Below, piece by piece: positions 35,980 to 44,301 of a stretch of DNA of 64,000 nt. Location: the NCBI RefSeq assembly GCF_002723995.1, contig NZ_BEWP01000003.1:124001-188000 (forward strand), written 5' to 3'. The stretch is from Gluconobacter kondonii (GTDB lineage Bacteria; Pseudomonadota; Alphaproteobacteria; Acetobacterales; Acetobacteraceae). Numbering within the stretch: the stretch's first letter is position 1; each line of letters opens with the position of its first letter. The position numbers and the translations under genes are program-made. Below the pieces are notes generated by a model. The model saw only the letters and a program-made list of their open reading frames with translations. It had not been told where the DNA came from and made no database searches.

Positions 35980-37668
35980 ATGATTCTTGATTGGATTGCG
36001 GAGACGCTACGATCATCACCTGAGCTGGCTATATTCTTGGCTTTGGCTATTGGCTTTTGGGTTGGATCCCGAAAATTTGGAAGCTTTAGCCTTGGAGCCG
36101 TAACAGGAACATTGCTTGCTGGTGTATTAATTGGGCAATTGGGAATTGTAATATCTCCTCAAATAAAATCAGTATTTTTCATTATGTTTTTGTTTGCTGT
36201 TGGTTTTGGTGTTGGTCCACAATTTGTCCGAGGCATTGCAAATAATGGACTACCTCAGGCGTTGTTTGCGGTCGTTATTGCCTCTTTATGTTTGGTTTGC
36301 GTTTATGTTGCAGCAATTTTTTCTGGCTATGGGCCGGGTATGGCTGAAGGTTTGTTGGCAGGGTCCCAAACTATTTCAGCATCAATCGGTCTAGCAACAG
36401 ATGCAATTAATCGCAGCGCTCTTCCACCGGAGCAAATTCAAGAACAATTAAATGCTATACCTGTCGCATATGCTGTAACTTATTTGTTTGGGACTGTTGG
36501 TACAGGTTGGATCTTAGCATTTTTGGGACCTAAAATCCTCAGAATTAACTTGGAGGAAGAATGTCAAAGATATGAACGTGAAATGAATATTAAGCCTGTC
36601 AATGGAAATGATGAGACGGGCTGGCATGAACATATTATACGTGCGTATCGTTTGAAAACTTTAGGAAAATTTGCTGGGAAAACTGTTTTTGCTGCAGAAA
36701 AATCGGCACAAGATAGAATTTTTTTAGAAAATATCCGACGGAATGGGAAAATAATATCTTTTGATGAAAATACTGTATTAGAAGTGGGAGATTGTATTGC
36801 TGTATCTGGGTCTCATGATTCTTTAGTATATTGGTCAAATCATGCCGAAGAGATTTCAGATCGTGAACTAATCAATATCCCTATAGAAACAGTAGATGTG
36901 GTAATAACAAACAAAAAACTAAATGGTCAGCGCTTAGGAAATTTGGCCGAATCTGATTATTCTCATGGGATATATATAAACACTCTTCATAGAGGATCTA
37001 TGAGTGTTGAGGTTCCTTTGTTGTCGGAGACCGATATATTTCGAGGAGATATTGTAAATGTTACCGGAAGTAGGAGAAATATAGATAAATTAATTAATCA
37101 AATTGGGTATGCAGATCGACCAACAGAAGTGACCAGTATGGTGTTGGTTGGATGTGGAATATTTGTTGGTGGTTTGATAGGGTCAATTATTCTTCCTGTA
37201 GCAGGCATCCCCATTACGGTTTCTGCTTCAGGAGGGGCATTAATTTCGGGCCTAATTTTAGGATGGCTTCGAAGTGTTACTCCCAAAATTGGGAACATAC
37301 CGAATTCTACGGTATGGTTTATGAATACTGTAGGCCTTAATATATTTATTGCTGTAGTTGGGATTTCAGCCGGACCAACTTTTATTAAGGGTCTTCATGA
37401 AGCAGGTATCAGTGTATTTTTTTGGGGGCTTTTTGCCAGCGCAATACCAATGCTTTTTGCGCCTCTGATAGGAAAATATATTTTTCGATTTGATCCAGCT
37501 ATAAATCTTGGTTGTTGTGGAGGTGCGAGAACAAGTACGGCGTCTGTGGCAATGGTGGCTGATGTCGCAAAAAGCAACGTTCCTATGTTGGGATATACTG
37601 TTCCTTACGCTGTGAGTAACACATTGTTAACTATGTGGGGTCTGGTTATTGTTATTCTTCTTTCATAA
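35980..37668 (+). CDS. AspT/YidE-type aspartate:alanine antiporter family transporter
   Basis: The protein has two blocks of hydrophobic helices at each end: ELAIFLALAIGFWVGSRKFG, FIMFLFAVGFGVGPQFVRGI, and IGGLIGSIILPVAGIPI, with NTVGLNIFIAVVGISAGPTFIKG and the C-terminal GCCGGARTSTAS. Between the blocks, about residues 210-380 form two TrkA_C-like (RCK_C) regulatory domains. This is the AspT/YidE/YbjL duplication family, whose characterised member exchanges aspartate for alanine. The ATG at 35980 is preferred over a GTG at 35968, since AAGG is well placed before it. Together with the decarboxylase 53 bp upstream it looks like a precursor/product exchanger. Whether its substrate is aspartate or a basic amino acid cannot be told. 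Confidence 0.85.
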   Translation: MILDWIAETLRSSPELAIFLALAIGFWVGSRKFGSFSLGAVTGTLLAGVLIGQLGIVISPQIKSVFFIMFLFAVGFGVGPQFVRGIANNGLPQALFAVVIASLCLVCVYVAAIFSGYGPGMAEGLLAGSQTISASIGLATDAINRSALPPEQIQEQLNAIPVAYAVTYLFGTVGTGWILAFLGPKILRINLEEECQRYEREMNIKPVNGNDETGWHEHIIRAYRLKTLGKFAGKTVFAAEKSAQDRIFLENIRRNGKIISFDENTVLEVGDCIAVSGSHDSLVYWSNHAEEISDRELINIPIETVDVVITNKKLNGQRLGNLAESDYSHGIYINTLHRGSMSVEVPLLSETDIFRGDIVNVTGSRRNIDKLINQIGYADRPTEVTSMVLVGCGIFVGGLIGSIILPVAGIPITVSASGGALISGLILGWLRSVTPKIGNIPNSTVWFMNTVGLNIFIAVVGISAGPTFIKGLHEAGISVFFWGLFASAIPMLFAPLIGKYIFRFDPAINLGCCGGARTSTASVAMVADVAKSNVPMLGYTVPYAVSNTLLTMWGLVIVILLS

Positions 37669-37882
37669 AAGAATATAATTCTACATTGATAATTATTTTT
37701 GATGACGTGTGGATTGTCTTATCATTGATTGTGAAATGTTTAGGTCGCGTGGAGTGATCGAAAAAGCGTTAATTGATGTGTTTTGTGTCTGGTTTTGTGC
37801 TTTTGGTGTGTTGATTGACGCTTCTCTGGGTTGCTTTTGATCTGTGTTTTGAGCAGATCCGGGAAGATCACCCGCTGGATAG

Positions 37883-38109
37883 CTATACGCTCGCGTTGAT
37901 CCGTTCCGGGAAGAGGAAACGGCGCATATTATAGACGATATTGGCCACGCCGATCCTCATGGTGGCTCGCCCGATACCGACAGTTCGGACGAACAGTCCT
38001 GTTTGTGATTTATGGTCGGCAAAGACATGCGCGACACGCGAGCGGATCACGGACTTTCCAGCATTTAACTGGACGTGTCGCAGTTTCGTTCCGGGCCAGT
38101 GGTTATCTG
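37883..38109 (-). mobile_element. Remnant of an IS5-family transposase (3' end)
   Basis: The minus strand still reads a transposase C-terminus of about 75 residues (LNAGKSVIRSRVAHVFADHK, then SQTGLFVRTVGIGRATMRIG and VANIVYNMRRFLFPERINAS), which is typical of the IS5/IS1031 group. The upstream DDE part is missing, so it is not functional. It abuts an IS3 remnant. AT-rich filler of about 200 bp separates it from the antiporter gene. Confidence 0.75.
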
Positions 38110-38394
38110 TTAAGCGGCGTTGCGCTCATAATCCAGCGGGCTTTTCCATTGAAGTGCGGAATGCAGCCTCTGCGCTTTGTAGAAATCATTGATGTAGGAT
38201 GTGATAGCCTGCTCGACTTCCTGACGGCTCATCCAGGCTTGCTGTCACAGGAGTTCAGCTTTCAGGCAAACCTTACGACTTTTGGCTCGCGAAGAACTGT
38301 GTCGCCTTTTTTAAAAGCTCCCTCTCCTCCCGTAGTAGAAGGTTCTCACGGCGTAATCTCTCATTCTCACGCGATAACGCTGTATGATCCGTCG
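38110..38394 (-). mobile_element. Internally deleted IS3-family remnant
   Basis: On the minus strand an OrfA C-terminus ([20 protein letters not shown], then [11 protein letters not shown]) stops at 38273. It is followed directly by only the last 40 or so residues of an OrfB transposase (MSRQEVEQAITSYINDFYKAQ, then RLHSALQWKSPLDYERNAA). The catalytic core of OrfB is deleted. At its OrfA side the element is cut by the left end of another IS3 copy in the opposite direction. Confidence 0.8.
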
Positions 38395-38760
38395 TGAACC
38401 GCCCCGGGATTGGCGGAGACCTATTCACCTGAGAAGAGGGTCTGATGAGCAATTCTGTGAAGAAGTTTTCTCCTGAAGTCCGTTCCCGTGCGGTGCGGCT
38501 GGTTCTGGAGCATGAGGGCGAGCATCCGTCACGCTGGACGGCGATGGTGTCGATCGCCCGCAAGATCGGCTGCTCGGCGCATACGCTGAACGAGTGGGTT
38601 AAGAAGGCTGAGGTCGAGAATGGCAAGCGCGCTGGTGTCCGGCCGAGACCGCCAATTGCTCAAGGTGCTGGAACGCGAAGTGCGTCAGGCGAACAAGATC
38701 CTGCGCGTTTTCTCGGAGCACTTTGGGGTCTACGGCGTGCGGAAGGTCTGGCCTGACCTG
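38395..38760 (+). mobile_element. Left end and truncated genes of a second IS3-family element
   Basis: The sequence TGAACCGCCCCGGG at 38395 begins an IS3-type terminal inverted repeat. OrfA follows at 38445 ([20 protein letters not shown], then a helix-turn-helix with [17 protein letters not shown]). After about 65 codons the frame shifts, continuing as [17 protein letters not shown]. It then joins a fragment of OrfB ([10 protein letters not shown]). Most of OrfB and the right end are absent. The following 300 bp up to 39056 contain no recognisable gene. Confidence 0.78.
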
Positions 38761-39056
38761 AGCGCTGGCTCAAACGCCGGACGCCCGTTTTTGCTCTCGT
38801 TTGAAGAAGATAGTGTCTGGTCAGATCAGAGCGAAACACCTCGAAATCTACAGTTCGGGAAAAGGCCTTGAGTTGGTCACCAACCTCGCTCAACCGGGCA
38901 AGCCGCTCTTCAACGTTAAAGAAATCGAACTGTTTTACCTTCTATCCCCCAATCAATGCACGAAAAATGGAATCACGCAGAAAGGTCCAAAACCAGAGGG
39001 TTTTTCAAACTCTTCACTCAAATTTAAAACGGACTTTCACAGTGATGATATATAAT

Positions 39057-40154
39057 TTATTTGTTTACAGGGATAGTTACGATAGCGCTGGATGGCTGGG
39101 TTGTTTTTGATAATTCTAAAAGCATTTGAGTAATAGTGAATGCCAACTTGCTTTTGAAGTCTTTTTTGTCAATCCAGTAGTAATAATTATCGTACATAAT
39201 AGATACAAATGAGTTATTTGGATGACTCTTTCCATATTTTACATTTATTATAGAGTTTTCCGAATTCACAAATGATTCTTCTTGGTTTTTTTGTGTTCCC
39301 CCTGATAATAATTCGTCTTCTGGAATGTTTATCTGATAAGCGACCTGTCCTAATATTGATAGCATGCTTCGAGATAAGATATTGATTTCACCGGGTTTTG
39401 GGTTTCCAACACCATAAACTACTTCCATACGTTTATATTTCGGAGAAAAATTCAGTAATTTCTTAGTTATTTCTGTGATTTTCGCTAAGTTGGGGTTTGA
39501 TGTTGGGTATATGCTCAAAAATACGTGACTTGTTTCGAAAGTTTTTCCTTTAATTTCTGGAGATTGCTGAAGTTGGATTCCGAGAAGGCCTGAGGCTTGG
39601 AGTAACCTTAAATCATGTATTAATTCAAAAAATTCTTCAGTGTTGTAGTTGGTATTACTGTCCATATCTCCTGAATTTTTTGAGAATGGTCTATTATTGC
39701 TCATAGAATTAATTGATTGAGCTGAAAGTTGCAGCAGGATATCGATGGGCAGCCCTCCCATGGCGAGGGGTAATAAACTTGCAGGTGGAAGAGGGCGCAG
39801 GAAGCTATGTGCATAAGCGTCTCCTGTCACAGGCTGAAAAGTAAAGGTTGGATTTTGTTGTAATTGTGCGGCTATTCCTCCATTGGGACGAATAGGAAAT
39901 GTATCTGAAGCAACTCCCAGAAAAGCGCTTTGCTGAAATTGATAGCCTGAGATTAATTGTGTTGTGTCTAAAAGACCGGGAGTATCAGCGTACCGGAGTC
40001 TCACAAGGTTTTGGAGAGTTTGTCTTTTGTTAGATTCTATAATTGATATGGAATATTCATCTTGATCTTTTCCAAGCCTCTGTGACCCTATACTATAGCA
40101 TCCACTAAGTGCCAAGCTAAAAGAAATACAAATAATTTTTGTTATCTTATGCAT
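39057..40154 (-). CDS. Predicted lipoprotein of unknown function
   Basis: The 365-residue protein has a lipoprotein signal (MHKITKIICISFSLALSGC, lipobox LSGC). The segment RQTLQNLVRLRYADTPGLLDTTQLISGYQFQ resembles, from memory, the opening of a little-studied lipoprotein family in proteobacteria (NxVRLRYGDTPxFLD). The remainder is a mix of helices and strands without named motifs. An AGGATAAATT ribosome-binding region before the ATG supports the start. The gene is AT-rich, between the IS remnants and the bacterioferritin gene, and appears to be part of the acquired region. Function unknown. Confidence 0.65.
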   Translation of the reverse strand: MHKITKIICISFSLALSGCYSIGSQRLGKDQDEYSISIIESNKRQTLQNLVRLRYADTPGLLDTTQLISGYQFQQSAFLGVASDTFPIRPNGGIAAQLQQNPTFTFQPVTGDAYAHSFLRPLPPASLLPLAMGGLPIDILLQLSAQSINSMSNNRPFSKNSGDMDSNTNYNTEEFFELIHDLRLLQASGLLGIQLQQSPEIKGKTFETSHVFLSIYPTSNPNLAKITEITKKLLNFSPKYKRMEVVYGVGNPKPGEINILSRSMLSILGQVAYQINIPEDELLSGGTQKNQEESFVNSENSIINVKYGKSHPNNSFVSIMYDNYYYWIDKKDFKSKLAFTITQMLLELSKTTQPSSAIVTIPVNK

Positions 40155-40690
40155 AATTTATCCTATAAATATTTAAATAAACGTGATAATTAATTTTTAA
40201 TAAGATATTGAATATTATTTATTACTTATTGTCAAGTGGTTTTTTAATTGTTATTGTATTTCTCCAAGGTTTGGTAAATTAAAAATACTGACATTTAAAA
40301 AATTAACGCCTGCTTGATTGAGAGCGTGATGATATGCCTTCTGACGCAACGTATGGGCGTGGATAGTGTTGCGTTGTAGGAAATCGATTTTCTGTAATGA
40401 GGAGTGTCGTTTGACTCGCTTTACGTTACCATTGGCTTTCGTGATGATGGGAATTGATAACTTTATATTCCATGTTTGGTAGGCTCAGGCGTTAGAATGG
40501 TCGTCGATCCTGATCAGGGGATACAAAGGCGCTTTTTAAATATTCATCTCTTTATATGCGGCAGGCCTTTTAATTAAGGGAACAAGGACTGAGGCTTGGA
40601 GAAGCCGGTCAATTTATGAAATGTGTGAGGATGTGATTTCTTTTATGCATTTTGTTCGATAATCTTCTTTTTTTCAGGAAGGTTCAGAAA
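40155..40690. other. Intergenic region without recognisable genes
   Basis: About 540 bp. The left half is AT-rich; the right half returns to the mixed composition of the core genome. It must hold the promoter for bfr. No RNA gene, repeat or gene fragment could be recognised. Confidence 0.5.
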
Positions 40691-41179
40691 ATGGCTATCA
40701 AAGATCCAGTGGTCATCGAGCATCTCAATACCCAGCTTACGAATGAATTGACGGCAATCAATCAGTATTTTCTTCATGCCCGAACGCTGAGGCATTGGGG
40801 TGTGACGCATTTAGGGAAAAAAGAATATGAAGAATCCATTGAAGAAATGCATCATGCGGATTGGCTGATCGAACGAATTCTATTTTTGGGTGGTCTGCCG
40901 AATGTGCAGCGTCTGAACTCGATTCTGATTGGACAGACGGTTCAGGAAATTTTGGAGTGTGATCAGAAGCTTGAAGAAAAGGCGATCCAGGATCTGCGGG
41001 AAGGCATTGCTTACTGTGAGAGCGTCCGTGATTATGTTTCGCGTGATCTCCTTCTGAAAATTCTCGTTAATGAAGAAGAGCATGAAGATTTCATTGATCG
41101 TCAGTTCGATCTGATCAAGCAGATCGGGATTGAACGCTATATTCAGAAAAATTCTGCTGCGGCGCCTGATCAGGACTGA
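40691..41179 (+). CDS. bfr: Bacterioferritin
   Basis: Starting at ATG 40691 (GGAAGG about 8 bases upstream), the 162-residue protein aligns along its full length with bacterioferritin. Ferroxidase ligands are present: Glu19, the EEMHH region with Glu52 and His55, Glu95 or nearby, and EEEHEDF near residue 128. Met53 is the heme-binding methionine. It forms a 24-mer shell that stores iron. The frame extends upstream by 13 codons, but that start is less likely. It converges with bfd across a shared terminator. Confidence 0.95.
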   Translation: MAIKDPVVIEHLNTQLTNELTAINQYFLHARTLRHWGVTHLGKKEYEESIEEMHHADWLIERILFLGGLPNVQRLNSILIGQTVQEILECDQKLEEKAIQDLREGIAYCESVRDYVSRDLLLKILVNEEEHEDFIDRQFDLIKQIGIERYIQKNSAAAPDQD

Positions 41180-41195
41180 GCAAGCGCTTTCTCAA

Positions 41196-41226
41196 AACAA
41201 CCCGGCATTGTCCGGGTTGTTTTTTA
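41196..41226. terminator. Bidirectional terminator between bfr and bfd
   Basis: A 10-bp stem (AACAACCCGG at 41196-41205 pairing with CCGGGTTGTT at 41212-41221) is followed by T residues on the plus strand and preceded by A residues that act as the T-run for the minus strand. It serves both converging genes; its right side touches the bfd stop. Confidence 0.85.
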
Positions 41227-41424
41227 TGCGGCGTTTAGATGCGCTTGTTCGGAATGGGCTTTCTGCATTGCTGATCTGAGCAAACAGACAATTCCGGGGA
41301 CGCAGTTGCCGCACTTTGCCGTGCATTTTCGGGCCGAATAGATTTCCGCTGGTCGAGACGCTCCGTTGTGGATTGCGATTTCGATATCCTGATGGGACAG
41401 CGCGTTGCATGAGCAGACGATCAT
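41224..41424 (-). CDS. bfd: Bacterioferritin-associated ferredoxin (Bfd)
   Basis: The real start is the ATG at 41424, giving a 66-residue protein MIVCSCNALSHQDIEIAI with CxC and then CTAKCGNCVPG, the [2Fe-2S] ligand pattern of Bfd (CxC plus CxxC). A longer overlapping frame to 41673 is a shadow of the regulator gene next door. Bfd docks on bacterioferritin and delivers electrons so that stored iron can be released. The convergent bfr/bfd pair is consistent with this partnership. An iron-box-like palindrome lies about 50 bp upstream. Confidence 0.88.
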   Translation of the reverse strand: MIVCSCNALSHQDIEIAIHNGASRPAEIYSARKCTAKCGNCVPGIVCLLRSAMQKAHSEQAHLNAA

Positions 41425-41475
41425 GAAAAAGCAGGCCTTCGCTCGCTGGAACCGATTTAAGAACACTACCTTAAA

Positions 41476-41490
41476 TGCAAATGGTTCGCA
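41476..41490. promoter_or_regulatory. Candidate Fur/Irr-type iron-responsive site upstream of bfd
   Basis: TGCAAATGGTTCGCA is a near-palindrome (TGCRAA-N3-TTYGCA) 52 bp upstream of the bfd start. It resembles alphaproteobacterial Fur/Mur or iron-control boxes. It also lies 22 bp beyond the end of the Lrp-type regulator gene, so the only plausible target is bfd. Confidence 0.5.
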
Positions 41491-41512
41491 AACGCATTTT
41501 TCTTTTATGCAC

Positions 41513-41977
41513 TCATGACGAATCCTGACTGATCCAGCGCTGAACGACTGGACGTATTGCGAAATTGCTTTGGATGCGGACGACGCCCGGAAGGCGTGAG
41601 AGCTCTTCCTTATGGATGCGCTCGTAGTCAGCAAGATCTCGGGCTGCGACGTGGAGCAGGTAATCGGCTTCACCTGTCATTAGGTAACACTCCCGAACAT
41701 CAGGACATTCCCGGATGCGTGTTTCAAAGCGACGGAGCGTTTCGTCTGTCAGACGTTCAAGCGTGATCTGTACGATAACGGTGGTCAGCTTGTGAGCTGA
41801 GCGTTCGTCAATAACCGCGCGATAGCCACGGATGACGCCGCGTTCTTCCAGAAGGCGCACGCGTCGCAGGCAGGCGGACGGAGAGAGCCCGACACGTTGT
41901 GCCAGATCAGCGTTGCTGAGGCGCCCGTCATGTTGAAGGATTCTCAGGATGGATTCGGTGATACGGTCGAAGATCAT
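41513..41977 (-). CDS. Lrp/AsnC-family transcriptional regulator
   Basis: The 154-residue protein has an N-terminal winged helix-turn-helix (ESILRILQHDGRLSNADLAQRVGLSPSACLRRVRLLEE, cited by part) and a C-terminal RAM effector-binding domain (VREC YLMTGEADYLLHVAARDLADYE, as separate pieces). It is divergent from alanine racemase, with 114 bp between the starts, an arrangement typical for regulators of the adjacent amino acid gene. Control of alr by alanine or another amino acid is inference. Bfd is on the same strand just downstream. Confidence 0.92.
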   Translation of the reverse strand: MIFDRITESILRILQHDGRLSNADLAQRVGLSPSACLRRVRLLEERGVIRGYRAVIDERSAHKLTTVIVQITLERLTDETLRRFETRIRECPDVRECYLMTGEADYLLHVAARDLADYERIHKEELSRLPGVVRIQSNFAIRPVVQRWISQDSS

Positions 41978-42091
41978 GATGGCATTATCGGTCTATTTTC
42001 GCAGAATCGATCATATATTTTTCACGTATTGGAAGATTATGTGATTATCGGGCAGGATATTCTAGCGCACAACGCGATAGTCTCACTTCTC

Positions 42092-43243
42092 ATGATGAGT
42101 GTATGTTCTGATCCTCTGTGGCCTTCTTCTCGTGCTGGAGCCCGTCTGACGGTGGATCTGGGCGCGATTGCTTCCAATTATCGGTATCTTCAGAACCTTG
42201 CAGCGGGTGCTGCCTGCGCGGCTGTCGTGAAGGCTGATGCTTACGGACTGGGTATCGAGCGTGTAGCGCCGGTTCTTGAGCAGGCGGGGGCTCGAGAGTT
42301 TTTCGTCGCGCATGTTGATGAGGGGATCAGGCTGCGCTCCGTGATTTCGGAAAAAGCCCGGATTACGGTGCTTCATGGCCCGAGGCCGGACGCGACCACA
42401 GAGTGTGTGCAGTATGGATTGAGGCCGGTTCTGAACAGCCTCGATCAGGTTGCGGTATGGCGCTCTGAAGCGGTCAAGGCGGGGCGGCCTTTGGAGGCGG
42501 CTCTTCAGGTCGATAGCGGGATGTCCCGGTTCGGGTTTTCTGGCGCTGACCTTGACGTCCTGCATGAGGACAGGACGCTTATGGACGGACTGAAGATCAG
42601 TCTGGTCATGAGCCATCTGGCCTGTGCCGATACGCCGGAGCATTCTGCCAATAATGCCCAGAAACAGCAATTGTTGAAGATGTCGGCACGATTGCCGTCT
42701 GCGCCGTTGAGTCTGTCGGCGTCGTCGGGGATTTTTCTGGGGCCGGACTTTCATCTGGATGTCGTTCGTCCAGGAGCGGCGCTGTATGGAATTGCGCCTA
42801 ATCAGACTGCTCCTAACCCGTTGTCTGCGGTCGTCAGACTGCAGGCTCATGTTTTGCAGATTCGTGAAATTCTCCCGGGCGAGGGGGTTGGTTACGGGAT
42901 GACATATCGTCCTGATCAACCTCGGAAAATCGCGACTGTGGCTGTTGGGTATGCGGATGGCTTTTCACGACATGGGGCCGGGCAGGGGTGTGCGTGGTTT
43001 GAAGACATCTGTTTGCCGATTCTGGGACGTGTTTCGATGGATTCCCTGATCGTGGATATTTCAGATGTGCCGGAGGGGAAGCTGCGGGCCGATATGATGG
43101 TGGATCTGATCGGTCCCCGGCGTAGTGTGGACGATGTGGCGGAGGCAGCAGGGACAATCGGATATGAGGTCCTGACGTCTCTGGGGCACCGTTTTTATCG
43201 GGAATATGTTGGAAATGGGGAATCGTTCCAAAAGGGCGATTGA
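42092..43243 (+). CDS. alr: Alanine racemase
   Basis: A long upstream extension of the frame overlaps the divergent regulator, so the ATG at 42092 (or 42095) is used, giving about 383 residues. The PLP lysine is in AAVVKADAYGLG near residue 47. The catalytic tyrosine is in GEGVGYGMTYRPDQP. Other family blocks are LQVDSGMSRFGF and GRVSMDSLIVDIS. The enzyme interconverts L- and D-alanine for peptidoglycan. Divergent from the Lrp-type gene, so it may be the catabolic DadX-like form regulated by that protein, but there is no dadA gene here. Confidence 0.93.
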   Translation: MMSVCSDPLWPSSRAGARLTVDLGAIASNYRYLQNLAAGAACAAVVKADAYGLGIERVAPVLEQAGAREFFVAHVDEGIRLRSVISEKARITVLHGPRPDATTECVQYGLRPVLNSLDQVAVWRSEAVKAGRPLEAALQVDSGMSRFGFSGADLDVLHEDRTLMDGLKISLVMSHLACADTPEHSANNAQKQQLLKMSARLPSAPLSLSASSGIFLGPDFHLDVVRPGAALYGIAPNQTAPNPLSAVVRLQAHVLQIREILPGEGVGYGMTYRPDQPRKIATVAVGYADGFSRHGAGQGCAWFEDICLPILGRVSMDSLIVDISDVPEGKLRADMMVDLIGPRRSVDDVAEAAGTIGYEVLTSLGHRFYREYVGNGESFQKGD

Positions 43244-43328
43244 CATTCCAGCATAGAAAACAAGATAGACGAACTGAAATCGGATTATGTCATGATGGCA
43301 TGGTCTGGCGTAGCAAATCGGAATTCTC

Positions 43329-43775
43329 ATGTATCTCCGCCGTGACAGAGCTTTGACCGCCGTATCCATCATGTTGGATGTCGCCTTCCATGCAGGGCGC
43401 TCTGGGGTGGTGAGCGGCGCGGATATTGCCCGCCGTGGTGATATGCTGCGTCGGGGGATTGAGCCTGTGTTGCAAGGACTCTCTCGGGCCGGACTGCTGG
43501 CAAGTGTGCGCGGGCCGAAAGGGGGGTATCGTCTTGGCAGGCCGCCACGGACCATCACGCTGAATGAAATTGTCCGGACTGTTACGGAAGATCAGGAAGC
43601 ACAGGAAGAGGACGTTAATCTTCTGCGGGCCAAAGTGCTTGAACCATTCTGGCAACAGATGGATCAGGAAGTATCGGAAAAGATGGCTTCTGTTACATTG
43701 GAACATCTGCTGCAGAACGCCGAAGAGGCGGGGATGCAGCGTCCTAGCAGGGCGCCAATTTCTTTCTCCATATAA
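43329..43775 (+). CDS. Rrf2-family transcriptional regulator without cysteines
   Basis: The 148-residue protein has the Rrf2 N-terminal winged helix (LTAVSIMLDVAFHAGRSGVVSG, then GIEPVLQGLSRAGLLASVRGPKGGYRLGRPPRTITLNEIVRTV in parts). The Rrf2 iron-sulfur regulators use three cysteines in the wing region; here there is no cysteine at all in the protein, so it cannot bind a cluster in the usual way. It is followed, after about 210 bp, by the sulfite reductase operon on the same strand. Control of sulfur assimilation (like CymR) is a reasonable guess. Confidence 0.88.
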   Translation: MYLRRDRALTAVSIMLDVAFHAGRSGVVSGADIARRGDMLRRGIEPVLQGLSRAGLLASVRGPKGGYRLGRPPRTITLNEIVRTVTEDQEAQEEDVNLLRAKVLEPFWQQMDQEVSEKMASVTLEHLLQNAEEAGMQRPSRAPISFSI

Positions 43776-43983
43776 CTTTATAAAAAAGTATTTTGAAAAA
43801 ACTACAAAATAGGTTTTAGAGGACGGAATATCTTACCATAAGGGATCAATCTTTGATCTGGCATGGTGAGTTTCATGTCCTTGGTGTTTCCTCGGCTTGC
43901 CGTTTGCAAGCGGGGAGGAGGACGCATTCATGACGGGGCCAGCCGCAGGGTAGGGTCCGTATTCGTCAGGAAGGTGAGTGCTG

Positions 43984-44301
43984 ATGAAACGTCCTGTAAG
44001 ACTCGAAGCTGGTCAGAAGCTGGTTCTGACGGCCAACCGGCTGCTGGACGGTCGTACCGTGTGGTGGCGGGAAGACGGGGGCTGGGATCTTCGGATAGGG
44101 CAGGCGGTTCTGCTGGATGCGGATGTCGCTGAGGCGGCGCTTTCCCGGGCGATGGAAGAGGCCCAGCGTAAGGGTGTTGTCGGGGTGTACGATACGGCTG
44201 TTCTGCCTGTTGTCCCTCCTGAACCCGTGACTGTTCGTGAAAAAATCCGGGCTCATGGCCCGACTGTGCATCCGGAATTTGCAGTGGAGACCGCACAGTG
44301 A
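43984..44301 (+). CDS. DUF2849 protein of the sulfite reductase operon
   Basis: The 105-residue protein starts at ATG 43984 behind AGGAAGG and contains LVLTANRLLDGRTVWWRED, then a helical region. It matches DUF2849, a small protein found ahead of cysI in alphaproteobacteria. Its function is not known. The stop codon overlaps the GTG start of cysI (GTGA), so the two are translationally coupled. Confidence 0.85.
   Translation: MKRPVRLEAGQKLVLTANRLLDGRTVWWREDGGWDLRIGQAVLLDADVAEAALSRAMEEAQRKGVVGVYDTAVLPVVPPEPVTVREKIRAHGPTVHPEFAVETAQ

Noticed and set aside
38801-39110. Small ORFs between the IS remnants and the lipoprotein gene
   Set aside because: No similarity clue, poor ribosome-binding sites and overlap in two frames; probably debris.
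43776-43983. SAM or cysteine riboswitch ahead of the cys operon
   Set aside because: No conserved core or convincing set of stems could be recognised in the 208 bp.
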